Below, piece by piece: positions 10,437 through 21,205 of a stretch of 64,000 bases of DNA (position 1 is the first letter of the stretch; each line of letters starts with the position of its first letter). The stretch is from Physella acuta (taxonomy: Eukaryota > Mollusca > Gastropoda > Physidae): assembly GCF_028476545.1 (NCBI RefSeq), contig NW_026731610.1, positions 1,166,501 through 1,230,500 on the forward strand, read 5' to 3'. The position numbers and the translations under genes were made by a program. Below the pieces are notes generated by a model. The model was not told the DNA's origin. It searched no databases and saw only the letters and a program-made list of their open reading frames with translations.

Positions 10437-10466
10437 AAGAACTAAGACAACAAAATATTCTTTTTT

Positions 10467-11107
10467 ACTTTCTCGTATAGAGAAAGTCTTGTAATCCTGC
10501 AAAAAAAAAATCGTGCACAAAAAAAAACCGAGATTTTTACAAATCTCGACGTTTTACACCTCACTGATACGGAAAAACATAATTTTGCAATCTTGTCCGT
10601 ATGTCTGTGTCTGTGTGTCTGTCTTTGTGTAAACACGACAACTTGAGTACGTTTACTGATGAAATTTCATATATAAGTATTTTATCAAAATCGTAGACCC
10701 TGATCAACTTTTGAGCGATTTCCGATAACCGGAAGTGGTACTTTTTCTACTTTGCATTTTTCAAAAGCCTATAACTTGAGTACTATTTCAGATAGATAAA
10801 TGAAATTGCACTTGTAAGTAAAATATCTAATTCTCTGCCTTCTGTCCAATTTTAAGTATTTTCCGTTGACCGGAAGTCTTAATTTACCCCATTTTCGATT
10901 TCTCAAAAACGCATGTAAATTTATAAAGTACTAATAATATTGCGCACTATTATGCACATTTTGTTTTGGGGTTCGCTTGGTGCGCAATTCTTTTTTTCTA
11001 TGATATTCTATTCTATTTTTAAAAGTTTAAGTAATTAAAAATCATGTCTATATTTCCAGTTATATAAGAATATTCGAGAAAGTTTAGGGGAGATCACTCC
11101 CGGTTTA
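10467..11107 (+). mobile_element. P family element, copy 2 (641 bp)
   Basis: Same termini as the 7245 copy. It is inserted in a T-rich site of module B. The homologous site at 53607-53620 lacks it, giving an empty-site comparison. It is present in both duplicated blocks, so it predates the duplication. Confidence 0.85.
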
Positions 11108-11202
11108 TTTCTATTCTGTTCAGGGATGTGCCACGATGTATTTCCCGTCAACTCATTTTATGCCGCCATGAAATCTAAAATGGAGAATGATACACTTGTC
11201 AT

Positions 11203-12003
11203 GGAGCCGCATGCGGCTCTTTGGATGTCAATGTGCGGCTCTCGATTTTCGTGCACAGATATTAATATTTATATTATTTCATTATCAAAACTCATAAAAA
11301 AGTATACTGTAAAAAAAAAAACTTTAACTAAAACAGAATAAGCACACTAATCAGAAAAGATTGAGAATAGGTAAAATAGAAAGTATACGGACAGCTGACA
11401 GCCGCTTGGGCAACAGGCCCAGCCCCACACCCGTGCTGTGTACAGCCCCGTGGCAACAATTTCATGCTTGCCACTGCCCGAGTGCCGACTTTTTCGAATA
11501 TCGTTAAATGGGGAATGTTATTCTATTCAGAATGCATTCCTCTACCTGTCAGTATGCATTAATTTGACCTGAGTGACGAAGTATTTTAGTTATTATTTCA
11601 TATAGTTGAGCCAAGTGCTGGACTCTGAGTTCGTGTAGGGTGGAAGATAAGCCCAGTGAGAACCGTAGGACGGAAAATACCGAAATACGGTAATCAAACA
11701 AATATCCAAGCCAGTTAGTCGAAGTTTGCCGTATTGAGGGCTGCCTGGCTATGGGAGACACCTCCTGGGCCAGTGGTGTTCGTAACTGGCTTGTAAAGTC
11801 GATTGGGATAGTCATATAGTTATATTATTTGATTATTAAATTTATCATAGAAGAGCTAGCCAAGTCTGAGAAACATATGCATGTAGCCTATTTATATGCA
11901 CCAATATTAGTTCGTAATTAAAGCTATTCATTTCTTTGAAAACTAGGAAATTTTGTAAATGGTAGCTTTTTGTTATTCTGTCTCAAAAGGTTGTCGACCC
12001 CTG
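11203..12003. mobile_element. hAT element, CAGGGGTC family, left end lost
   Basis: Begins within the subterminal GAGCCGCATGCGGCTC palindrome without the CAGGGGTCGGCAACC end, and finishes with AAAAGGTTGTCGACCCCTG. Its interior (11340-11950) is not shared with the short members and holds no transposase I can recognise. The same breakpoint in module B is seen at 26353 and 60555. Confidence 0.8.
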
Positions 12004-12600
12004 GTCTAGTAGTTAGGGCACATTATTTATATGTCTTACAGTAACAAGATAGCCATATTGTCTTCTTGTTTGCCGATAATGATGTGGACGAGGTATGGCG
12101 TCTATGCCACAGAGTGCTTGGGTTTCACGATACTGATGTTGTTTTCATTCGTAGATTTTAAAACGTTTCGGTCTGTGGCCAGCTCACAGTTCTAAGAGAG
12201 CGTTCTCTAACAGCTCCATGAGTATATACACGTACATCTACGAGTTCATTTGGTACATTTGTTATTTTGTGATATGTGTTACTTAAATGTTTTGCAATCT
12301 TTGCTCGTTCTGAGGGCGACATAAGTTACTATAAGCAATTATTTCTTAAATATTTTGTTTGACTTAATTATCTGAGACGTTAAAAGTGTTAAGCCGCCAT
12401 CTTGCCTTGCCTACGCCCCCACCAGATAACCGCATTCTTACCCCCCCCCCCCTCCCCTTCCAACCTCTCCCACACGTTTGGAAAGTTTTGTCAGCACCCA
12501 TATCGTTGGTCATGTGACATAGCGACCAATCAAATCATTCGGTTGACCAACTCGCGTACACCTAACATGATACGCGAAATGGAGGAAAACCTAAATCGCT
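12004..12600 (+). repeat. Array modules B-C, copy 3
   Basis: Continues module B from the hAT insertion (GTTAGGGCACATTATT) into C with its hairpin at 12505-12551. After GCGAAATGGAGGAAAACC the sequence departs from the D modules. Confidence 0.7.
12505..12551 (+). repeat. Module C nested hairpin, copy 3
   Basis: Perfect outer arms GTTGGTCA/TGACCAAC. The inner stem is shortened (ACCAAT against ATTCGG). Confidence 0.75.
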
Positions 12601-13918
12601 TTTATTATTTTTACAAGCTTTTATTTAACTCACTTCCTCCTCAATCTGTCGTCAGTCTGTCCAGACCGAAACGCCAGAGTGAAAATTCGGAAACTTCTAC
12701 TTTACCGATACGATTCACACTTGGCACGTGGGACAAGACATGAAGACAATGCAATCTGAAATTAAATTTGACTTAATTGGATGTCTAATTATGTTTTTAT
12801 GAATTAATTAAAATTTGGACCGAATTAGTAGGCATGTTTATCCAACCATTACACGCGTCATCGAGTGCAATAGCTGCGCCATCACGTTCAGTAGGCGCGC
12901 AATGGTTTTTAGTCATGTAACTCTATTGTAAATAAAACATGTAAAGTACTGAAAAAAAAAATTCATAAAAACGTTTTAATAACAAGCTTTTATGTAATAA
13001 TGCACTAAAAAGTAGAAAATAAATTATAGACTTCTGTTTAAATAACTATAAAGAAAAGCGTGGGTGTCTTCCTTAACATTAGTAAAGGTATCAAATAGAT
13101 ACTAAAGTGACATATATAGATATATATATATATACATGCATTCATAAGCTGCACATACTATATTTTCAATTTTCAAACAGGTATACTCTAGTTACACAGG
13201 TATAAACAAAAGCACTACCTACAACATTAAATACCAATCAGTTCTAAAATACACACTGTTATAGATCTCAAACATTGAGCCATGAACACACTAGATTGTA
13301 TGCTCTGATAACAACGCAGCACACGAACAAGTGCGTCCTTAACAACGTCGCTTATAGAGGCTGAAGCCAGCAGTTAAAAATCAATACTTCAGCACAACTT
13401 TATAAAATGTAAGCTATACATGAGAAAGCAATCTTATGCGACAAACAGTAGCGTACATTAGATCTCTAATCAAACAGTGACTGTCATCACCAGAGCTTTA
13501 AAAACTGTATTTCAGCAAACAAAAATTGAGTTTTACAAAATCAATTTGTTCATATCTTAATAAATGTATGGTTAAAAGTTAAATGTAACAAATGTAAAAA
13601 AAAAAAAAAAAAATCCCTTTATAGCAACTAGTTTTTAAATGCACCGAAAATAAGAAAATAAAACTAATATGTTTCTATCATAAAAGCTTTGGAGAAAAAA
13701 GTCTGGATTAAATACTGCCTAACGAGTCTGCAAAACTAGTTAACACAAAAATCTAATCATTGCTAAAATTTTAGCTATATTATAAGTATCGAAATAGCTA
13801 ATAAGAACATTTTAAAAAAAGTATCCGCCTTCATTACTAGTGCAGTATCAACCTCTAAATAAACGATAAGGACGTCGATTTTGGTTTGAACTTTTTAAAT
13901 CTTTTGTGCTGAGAAAAA
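12601..13918. other. Unclassified sequence within the duplicated block
   Basis: No coding frame is supported. It holds TTTTATTTAACTCACTTCC and CGTCAGTCTGTCCAGACC motifs of an unrecognised dispersed element, an AATAAA followed about 20 bases later by a poly-A run (about 12930-12961) that suggests a retroposed 3' end, a TA microsatellite at 13113-13132, and an A17 run near 13596. It is very well preserved in 62000-63310. Confidence 0.4.
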
Positions 13919-14600
13919 TAAACCGGGAGTGATCTCCCCTAAACTTTCTCGAATATTCTTATATAAAATAACAGGGGATGGAAACTCGGGCTATAGACAT
14001 GATTTTTAATCCATTTTAAATACTTAAAGTTTTAAAAATAGAATAAAATCTCGTAGACAAATTAATTGCACACCAAGTGAACGCAAATAAAAAAAGCGCA
14101 TATTAGTGCGCAATATTATTAGTACTTTTAAAATTTACATTAGTTTTTTGAGAAATCGGAAGTAGCGTAAATTACTACTTCCAGTCAACGGAAATTACTC
14201 AAAATTTAACAGAAGGTAGAGAATTAGATCTTTTACTTACATGTGAAATTTCATTTATCTATCTGAAATAGTACTCAAGTTATAGGCTTTTAAAAAATTC
14301 AAAGTAGGAAAAGTACCACTTCCGGTTATCGGAAATCGCTCAAAAGTTGATACGGATCTACGATTTTGATAAAATACTTATATATGAAATTTCATCAACC
14401 TAGCTGTAACGGTACTCAAGTTATCGTGTTTACACACGGACAGACACACAGACACACACACACACAGACATACGGACAAGATTGCAAAATTATGTTTTTC
14501 CGTATCAGTGAGGTGTAAAACGTCGAGATTTGTAAAAATCTCGATTTTTTTTTTTGCACGATTACAATACTTTCTCTATACTACGTATATACGAGAAAGT
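13919..14600 (-). mobile_element. P family element, copy 3, recent insertion
   Basis: Full-length on the minus strand (TAAACCGGGAGTGATCTCCC to ACGAGAAAGT). It is absent from the matching position in the duplicate (63305-63312), where only an A8 tract is found; here A5 lies on each side. It therefore inserted after the two blocks diverged. It has the same 140-bp internal units, hairpin and CA/GACA microsatellite as the 7245 copy. Confidence 0.95.
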
Positions 14601-14671
14601 AAAAACAATGCTACTGTATAGTATTCAACAAATAACGCACAAACATACATAACTTCTACTTAGTTTGAACA

Positions 14672-14830
14672 CACTTTTTAGCGGTAGGGAGCTAGATTGC
14701 TAACCCGAGAATCTCGAGTTCGAATCCCGGTTCAAATAAGTGGAACGTCCTGAGTCGACTCAGCTCTGATGGGTACCTGACTCGAGTTAGTGAAACAAAG
14801 CTCACCACATTATCCCATTGTGTTCCACGT
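14672..14830 (+). repeat. tRNA-derived SINE, 3' truncated
   Basis: Head with TTTTAGCGGTAGGGAGC and a strong B-box (GAGTTCGAATCCCGG), then CTGAGTCGACTCAGCTCTGATGGG. The distal body degrades before module D starts. It is duplicated at 63380-63538. Confidence 0.8.
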
Positions 14831-15207
14831 CTCGGTCCCTCCTACTGGTTAAATTTCATTACTGGAATAATTTTATCAGTATTAAGGTATAATTTCTTCA
14901 CCCTTGACGTTGGGGCTCATAACATTTTTACGGTTGACATCATTGCTTACAAAAGATTAGCGTACCCATAACTTAATGTGATGCCTATCTCAATGTCTTG
15001 TTCATTAATCACTTTGTTTTACTGAGTTTTAAATGTCGTGTTTCACACTGTTGTCAATCATTTACCGCTTACAAAGGTTACTTCAACTGTTCTTTTACTA
15101 ATGATGTCTATATTAAATTGACCATTATAGCTTGAAATGTTTTAATTAAAGCTAAACTTGGCCGTGTCGGCCATGCTGGTCTAGCAGTTTCTGGGGCAAA
15201 ACAAAAT
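14831..15207 (+). repeat. Module D, 3' portion
   Basis: Colinear with 4030-4368 and 49930-50256: CTTGACRTYRGGGCTC, TTTACCGCTTACAAAGG, GGCCGTGTCGGCCATGCTGG. It leads into module E at AAAACGGGAGTGATCTCC. Confidence 0.8.
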
Positions 15208-16476
15208 AAAACGGGAGTGATCTCCTTTAAACTTTCTCGTATATTCTTAAGTAACAATAAGGGTTCGGATGACAAAACCCTCGTTTTTTATGCTTTATGC
15301 AAGTATGATATTAAATTATCAAATTATAAAGTTCTTTTTTTAATCCAAGAGGGGGGGGGGGGGAATACCGGTAGTGAAAACACATTTGGTTACAAATTAT
15401 AAGATACATGATTTTCTTTACAATGTATTATCTTTAAAATACTTTAAACATTATAACGTTGTATTTATTTCTGGCCAATTATTACATTTTAGCGAAATAT
15501 AGGTTCAAAGTAACAGTATTGAGGTACACAGTAGAATCAAAATAACTAAAAAAAATAATTAAAAACTACGAAAAATAACTTGGCACTTTCCTAGTAGACA
15601 TGACCAAGCACTACATGCTAGAAGGAAATTTTGATATCTTACAAAATTATTTTTTTGCGAAATTTTAAAAATGAATAAAAACAATGTCATATGATTTTCT
15701 TTGAAAACAATTCTAAAACTTTCACAAGTTTGTTAACAATAGAAGTGCAGCAACATCCTTCTAATACTTTATAGATACATGTGTTCGCAACGTACACTGG
15801 CCATTTGAAGAATTTCTCATTAACATTTTGAGATAAATTGCTTCCCCCGAGTTCCATACCGTAACATTGACAAAACGGAGAAAACTCAAAATGAAGCTTT
15901 ATTGTCTAAATATTTTATCATATACATGTATGTAATAGCATACTAAGGAACAATCTTGATACATAACTACTTTTTCAATAATAGTATTGGGGAAAACAGC
16001 AGCTTACAGCGTTTACAAAAAAAAAACTAATTCCCACATTCATTAAATATTCAAAATCCTAAACAAAAATGATTTTAGATGAAAAAAATTGAAATTTTCC
16101 ATGAAAGGAGAATACCAGTCGTCCCCCCCCCCCCCTCCCTGTAAACGGTACGCAAGATATAGGCTTTTGATAACCGAAAGTAAAGTAACCACCTGTTACG
16201 CTTACTGGAAATCGTTCCAAAGTTTACAGAAAATTACACGAAATTTTGTCAAGCTAACTGAAATGGACAGGACTGCAACAATACGTTTTTCGGGCGGTTG
16301 TAAGAAGTCCAGATTTGTCCAACTCTCAATTAGATTTTTTTTTGCAATTTTTATAAAATCCTTTATACTCCGTATACGTTTAAGTAGGGAGGTGTTAAAC
16401 GGAACAAACTGTCAAAATTGTATTAAATGTGTGCGCACAATTACAATACATTTTCTATACTCTTTATACGAGAAGG
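15208..16476 (+). repeat. Module E, copy 2, interrupted
   Basis: Left part 15208-15344 and right part 16141-16476 join colinearly with the 50.3 kb copy. Between them lies a separate 796-bp insertion bounded by poly-G and poly-C tracts. Confidence 0.75.
15345..16140. mobile_element. Unclassified insertion bounded by G/C runs
   Basis: Interrupts module E exactly between TTTTTTAATCCAAGA and GTAAACGGTACGCAAG. The left edge is a G-run followed by GAATACCGG, and the right edge is GAATACCAGTCGT followed by a C-run. The inner sequence is AT-rich with no supported frame. No clear target duplication. Confidence 0.45.
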
Positions 16477-16693
16477 TAAAATTGTACTTGCATTATCACC
16501 CACCTAGTGGATTCTCCATTAAATGGAGAGTACTAGAATAATTTACATAAGGAACAAACAAGGTTTGCCGTCGAACCATGAAAAGGCTTAAATAAATTAT
16601 TTAAAAAAAATTACGCTACAAAATAATTATTTGCAAACTAAATGCAGCTACATGTCACGTAAGAACAACAACAGATAATATACATTTAGATCT
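16477..16693 (+). repeat. Module F
   Basis: Contains CACCTAGTGGATTCTCC, GGAGAGTACTAGAATAATTT and CAGCTACATGTCACGTAAG leading to module A. Confidence 0.8.
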
Positions 16694-16828
16694 TGACCCT
16701 TGTTTTCAAGGGATCCAAAATTAAATTTAAATAACACTTTTTAAATATATTTTTTTTATATATAGGTTAACCTCCTTAAACAATTAAGCAAGATTTTGAG
16801 CTAAAGCTTTTCTACGCTTTTAGGAGTC

Positions 16829-17095
16829 AAATGGGGTCGGCGTGGTCGAGTCGGTAAAGCTCATGGTTGCTAAACCGAAAAGTCTCGAGTTCGAACCCCC
16901 GGGCAGATGAGGCTCGTTAGCTGGGGACAGCCACTCTTCTAGGAGAGACAACTCCAAAATTAAACAACTGCTGCCTTGTAGTTTGTTCTTGGTTGGACAA
17001 AGGCTATGGAAGCAAATCCAAAAAGAAAAGCAGGCTGAAATCGGAGTCAATGGCCTCAATGGCGCATAACCAGTTGACACGTAACGCTTAATTGT
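16829..17095 (+). repeat. tRNA-derived SINE, second family
   Basis: Canonical head: A-box GCGTGGTCGAGTCGGTAAAG and B-box GAGTTCGAACCCC. The body has CTTGGTTGGACAAAGG and differs from the V-SINE-like body of the other SINEs. Confidence 0.85.
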
Positions 17096-17098
17096 GTT

Positions 17099-17228
17099 GG
17101 AGGCGTGGTCGAGTCGGCAAAAAGCTCATGGTTGTTAAATTTGAACAAAGTCTCGAGTTCAAACGCACTGGCAGATAATTCTCGATCCCCTTCAACACTG
17201 ATAATTAAGAACGAAGAAGAAGAAGAAG
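17099..17228 (+). repeat. tRNA-derived SINE, second family, short copy
   Basis: Head GGCGTGGTCGAGTCGGCAAA and B-box-like GAGTTCAAAC, then a short body ending in a (GAA)n tail. It lies directly behind the previous SINE in the same orientation. Confidence 0.8.
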
Positions 17229-17472
17229 AGGAGTCAAATAATGTATTTTTTTTAATCGAAGAATTTTCAAGATTATACAAAATATGCCCTACCATTTGTA
17301 ATCCACAATTTATCAAGAAAAGACAGGATATCACCTAAGAATATATTTGTAGCTGTCGATTATAATAAATACATTATTTTAGTTTATTTTGTATTGCTTT
17401 TGTGCGTATGCAAATATTCAGGGTATTGGTTGCTTCCCCTAGTTGCCATGCATTTTTAAATGGGAAACAACT

Positions 17473-18000
17473 AATAAAAGGAAATATTCTCTTGTTTTAT
17501 CTATTAAGTCCACTGGTGTGCATATCAACGTACATCTACCATTTCATTTTATGTAGTTGTTATTTTCTGATAAGGTTCACTTAAATGTTTAACAATCTTT
17601 GCGTTTTTTTTTCTTTCTAAGTCATTCTGGGGCGACAAAATCTACTATGAGCAATTATTTCCTCTATATTTTCTCTATAATTTGTATACGAGAAGGTTAG
17701 ATGGTACTTGCATTACAACCCACCTGGTGGATTCTCTATTAAATGAATTTCTCATAACAAAATATACAGTTATCCGAGTTATGTATAAATATGTATTGAC
17801 GAAACAGTACTAGATTAGCTTACATATGAGGCAAACGAGGTTGGTTGTTGAAAAAAAAAAAATTAGAAACGTTCTAAACAAGGCTCGAAAAATCCCTGGT
17901 ATTTATTTTTTTTTTGTAATTGCATTCTTCGTTTGCAAATTGGAGTGCAGCTACATTTCACCCAAACATAAGAAACGATTTTTTTAATACTTTCTTCATT
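17473..18000 (+). repeat. Decayed B, E-end and F fragments
   Basis: A truncated B piece (GTACATCTACCATTTC), an E 3' end (TATTTTCTCTATAATTTGTATACGAGAAGG) and F (GTACTAGATTAGCTTAC). A 60-bp piece ending GTATTGACGAAACAG (17746-17806) is repeated in diverged form just before the mL43 retrocopy (18045-18110). Confidence 0.6.
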
Positions 18001-18106
18001 TCCCTTGAATTCAATTGTTTTTTAATTACTATAGTAGAAAATTTTGAATGAATATCTGATTACAAAACAAATTAGAGTTATGTAGAAACATGTGTTGACG
18101 AAACAA

Positions 18107-18602
18107 TTATTTTTTATCTTCATGTATGCAGCGTGTCTTGATGTCATGTTGGGATTTGTCTGATTGCTCCTCCAGCACATAATCTGTAGCTGTTTTTCCA
18201 ACCTTGAGAACAGATGACCACTTCTCATTGGGGAACTTAGTCACTGCCCATTCAGTCTCCTTGAACATGAATGGCTGCCATATGCCTTGTGTGATGGGAG
18301 TGTCTGTGTGATTATTTTTAATCATTCTAACAATCTGAACACATGACCTGGTTCTCAGGTGTTCAGTCCACTTACACATTTCAGGGGCTTATGTTTCGTC
18401 TAGGTTGGAAATAAACAACAACTTCCGGATTGTTCTGTGTGAATTCCAGCAAATTATTCTCAATAAATTCACTCATTTGCTTACTTCCACCATGTGACTT
18501 GCAAAATCTGAAGGTTATTCGCTTAAGTTGACAAATACAGCGTCTAACACCATTATGCAGGACATTTTTCAATAAAGGTTTTGAAATAGCTTCGTTTGAC
18601 AT
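18107..18602 (-). pseudogene. MRPL43: mL43 (MRPL43) processed pseudogene
   Basis: mL43 is a component of the mitochondrial large ribosomal subunit. The minus strand starts MSNEAISKPLLKNVLHNGVR and continues through QLKRITFRFCKSHGGSKQ and NPEVVVYFQPRR, then HLRTRSCVQIVRMIKNNHTD and QGIWQPFMFKE, ending HEDKK-stop. This follows the family from N- to C-terminus with no introns. An internal stretch of about 23 residues, expected after YFQPRR and carrying the conserved AEYLNG segment, is missing, and the frame changes at that point (near 18380). The open frame therefore splits into 18381-18602 and 18107-18379. Lack of introns and the deletion indicate a dead retrocopy. No poly-A tail or target duplication is visible. 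Confidence 0.9.
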
Positions 18603-19079
18603 TTCCTTTTGTTTGTTTTTTCAACTTACATTTCAATATCAGATGTCTTTCGTAATAATCAGTAATAATTATTTATTTGATATATTTTACACAGCATCAA
18701 AGACATGAACATCAATTGCATATATAATAATCAAATGGAGAAAATAAAATGGCATAAGAACTAGACTAAAATAAGGTGCGCAAACTAGGTTTCTCTTGAC
18801 TGCTTAGTTTACTGTGCTTTGTCCTTAGTTGAGGAGTCAAAAGTTCACATTATAGCCACACATGGACAGAAATAGAAACGACCGTGGGAGGAGTGTCTCT
18901 GCAGTACACATACTGATCTATCATTCCAAAACTTTCCATGACATAAAATTGACCCTTGACAAAGAGGGCACGCTACCTTGAAAAATCCGCCAGTCCGGTT
19001 GAGTGGGGGAAAGTGTTTGTGTGTGTGTGTGTGTGGGGGGGGGGGGTGAGGTGTGTATCTCTTTCTAGTTTCGTAATAG
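18603..19079. other. Unclassified sequence with GT/G tract
   Basis: Upstream of the retrocopy. It includes a (GT)n run followed by a G-run (19015-19047) and GGGACCAAAG-less AT-rich sequence. The part nearest the pseudogene could be retroposed 5' UTR, which cannot be shown. Confidence 0.35.
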
Positions 19080-19409
19080 GTCTCTTAATTTCAAGGGAGC
19101 CAAAACAAATACCAACAGATTTACAAAGGAACATAGTTATCTCGAGGTTTACCAACTTAAATAATTCAGGAATTCCTTGAGCTAGTGCTTTCTAAACACC
19201 ACATAGAGTCAAATAACATTAAAATATATAAAGAATTTTCAAGAATAGAAATAATATCCCATATCTAAATATTAAAAGAAATGTTGTTTATAATAAATTA
19301 AACAAGTTTTTTTGTTCTCTTTATACTATTGTTTTCTTATCTTTAACAGAAACATAAGATTCTGGTTGTTTCCCCTGTTTACAATGACTTTGTAAATGGG
19401 AAGCAATTA
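19080..19409 (+). repeat. Module A, copy 5
   Basis: Decayed left hairpin (CTCTTAATTTCAAGGGAGCC) and right hairpin GTTGTTTCCC/GGGAAGCAAT. It is followed by G. Confidence 0.75.
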
Positions 19410-19456
19410 ATGCAAATAAAAATCTTAGGTAAATGGATTCTATTTTTCAACTATGC

Positions 19457-19960
19457 CAGGGGTCGGCAACCTTTTGAAATGGGAGAGCTAAAAGTTACAA
19501 TTTGCAAAATCTCCCAGTTTTTAAAGAGACAGGCATTTTTTTTTCAATAATGTGGTATATGATTAGGTTTAGGTAAATAAATTTAAAATAAATTGGTTTA
19601 AAATAATATTTATTCATATAAAAACATACGCATGCTGCGCATACAGCATGCCGCTCTAGTCAAATAAATACACATTTACTCATACAAAAATGATTTCTGA
19701 ATAAAATAACAATTACTATTGAAAATATTTGAAAAAAAAATAAAATATGCATTTCGATTGTGGAAAGCATGGCCAAGGGGATGACCACAACACTATGCTA
19801 TGGGGATATGCCTTGTGCCCAAGTAGCTGTCAGCAAACAATCTTAGTGTTCGTATCTTGTTTAAAGTTGTTTTTTTACAGTATAATATTTCTATGAGTTA
19901 AGAAGATAAAATAATATAATTTTATGGAACTGGCGAACATACATGTAGTATTAAGTATGC
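19457..19960. mobile_element. hAT MITE, CAGGGGTC family, right end lost
   Basis: Left end CAGGGGTCGGCAACC is intact. The interior matches the 4904 element (TACAGTATAATATTTCTATG near 19876). The expected right end is replaced by G-module sequence. Confidence 0.75.
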
Positions 19961-20924
19961 ACCATTTATTTTGATAGAAAGACGATTCATGCACAAGTGA
20001 AGTAAATACATATTCACCATTTTACACACACTTCGATTTTTTTTACTAAAGTTTCTTAAATGTGTAAAATATGTTCGTTCAAAAGTAAAAAAAAAAACTT
20101 TTAAAAAAAGTTTGTTTGATTTCCAAGCTCCAATATTCTTTTTATGGATTAATTTTCGTTCCTTGATTTTCTCACTGCAGTGTTTACGAAATAATGTAAC
20201 ATGATTACCGAAGAAATTTCGTTTAATGTTTTAATTTTTTCTACTTTTGTCAACTCGTTGATGTTCATTAAAGAAGAAATTTTAAATGTGTAACGAATAG
20301 TCGAAATTGCTTTTCGGTAATAGTGGGGTTTTATGTTTGTTTCGTAGACATTGTTTTCGTCAACTCGTTTCTGTCCATTGATACGTGCCGTACAACCGTA
20401 TAACTTCAGGTTTTGTTAATAAAGACATTTATCGTGTTAATGCAATCTTAACAAGACTTATTTAATTCAATTGACATTTATTTATACCAGGCCATACAGA
20501 GACAAATATTTAGCACAAAACGGAACGCCTAAATGTTTCTGTCTAAGGTTTGTTCGACTAAAGACGTTACTTTTTAACCAACTACAGATCACAACTTGTT
20601 GGGATCAGACCTACCTTTCTGTATCAGCAAGTTAATACAACACATCTGAGGATGTAAAAGTCGGTACATCGCTAACTTTGTACATTGAGCCATCAGAGAT
20701 AAGTGATAGGATCATGACGTTGTACGTTTTTGTACTTATTCCGTTCTAGTCTACACCTCTTAATTTCGACGCCTACCATTAAACTAGTCTACACCTCCCC
20801 CAACACTAGTCTACACCTCCCCAGCACTAGTCTACACCTCCCCCAGCACTAGTCTACACCTCCACAGCACTAGTCTACACCTCCCCAGCACTATTCTACA
20901 CCTCCTACACTTACATCCTATACT
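19961..20924 (+). repeat. Module G with short minisatellite
   Basis: Colinear with the G copies at 32.0 and 45.0 kb: CGATTCATGCACAAG, GTCAACTCGTTTCTGTCC, AACGGAACGC, ATTGAGCCAKCRGAGATAAG. It ends in about six units of a 22-bp ACTAGTCTACACCTCC minisatellite (20780-20900). Confidence 0.8.
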
Positions 20925-21205
20925 GTACATCATTCGGAAACTCCGGCAGAAAGGAACTATGCTATAATAGAAAGGGAATTCTTGACAATAGCTTGGGCAA
21001 TAACCAAGTAATCAAAGTACCTATTAAGGGCACCTTTTACATTAATGAATGACCATTTACCCCTCGTTGCCCTGGAAAGGAAAAATAAAATAAGAAATGC
21101 TAAATTAACAACATGGGCATTACTACTACAGGATTACACGTTTTACATAGTCTATATCCCAGGTACACAAAATCAGATAGCTGATATTTTATCTAGGTCA
21201 TAATA
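20925..21205 (+). mobile_element. Ty3/Gypsy pol fossil (RT/RNase H region)
   Basis: A short remnant of an LTR retrotransposon polyprotein. The + strand shows the conserved stretch at the RT-RNase H junction and the RNase H end of Ty3/Gypsy pol, within about 280 bp. It is broken, with more than one break, and far too short to be anything but a relic. No integrase, gag or paired LTR can be identified. The following unclassified sequence up to about 22190 may be the 3' part of the same element. It looks old. Confidence 0.75.

Larger units (their letters stand above)
7965..15292 (+). repeat. Segmental duplication, copy 1
   Basis: Colinear, same orientation, with 57297-64000. The first 250 bp are moderately diverged; beyond about 8206 differences are sparse, mostly homopolymer-length changes and short indels. 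One 682-bp P element (13919-14600) is present only here. The copies lie 49 kb apart. The pair could be a recent real duplication or an uncollapsed haplotype joined by the assembler. Confidence 0.95.
16694..17472 (+). repeat. Module A, copy 4, split by two SINEs
   Basis: Left hairpin CCCTTGTTTTCAAGGG and right arm GGGAAACAAC lie 770 bp apart, because a pair of SINE copies (16829-17228) sits after the GAGTCAAAT landmark, which is repeated on the far side. Confidence 0.85.

Noticed and set aside
16089-16541. 150-codon frame, the longest in the window
   Set aside because: It crosses the edge of an insertion and runs through module E, whose other copies are closed in this frame; basic, low-complexity chance frame.
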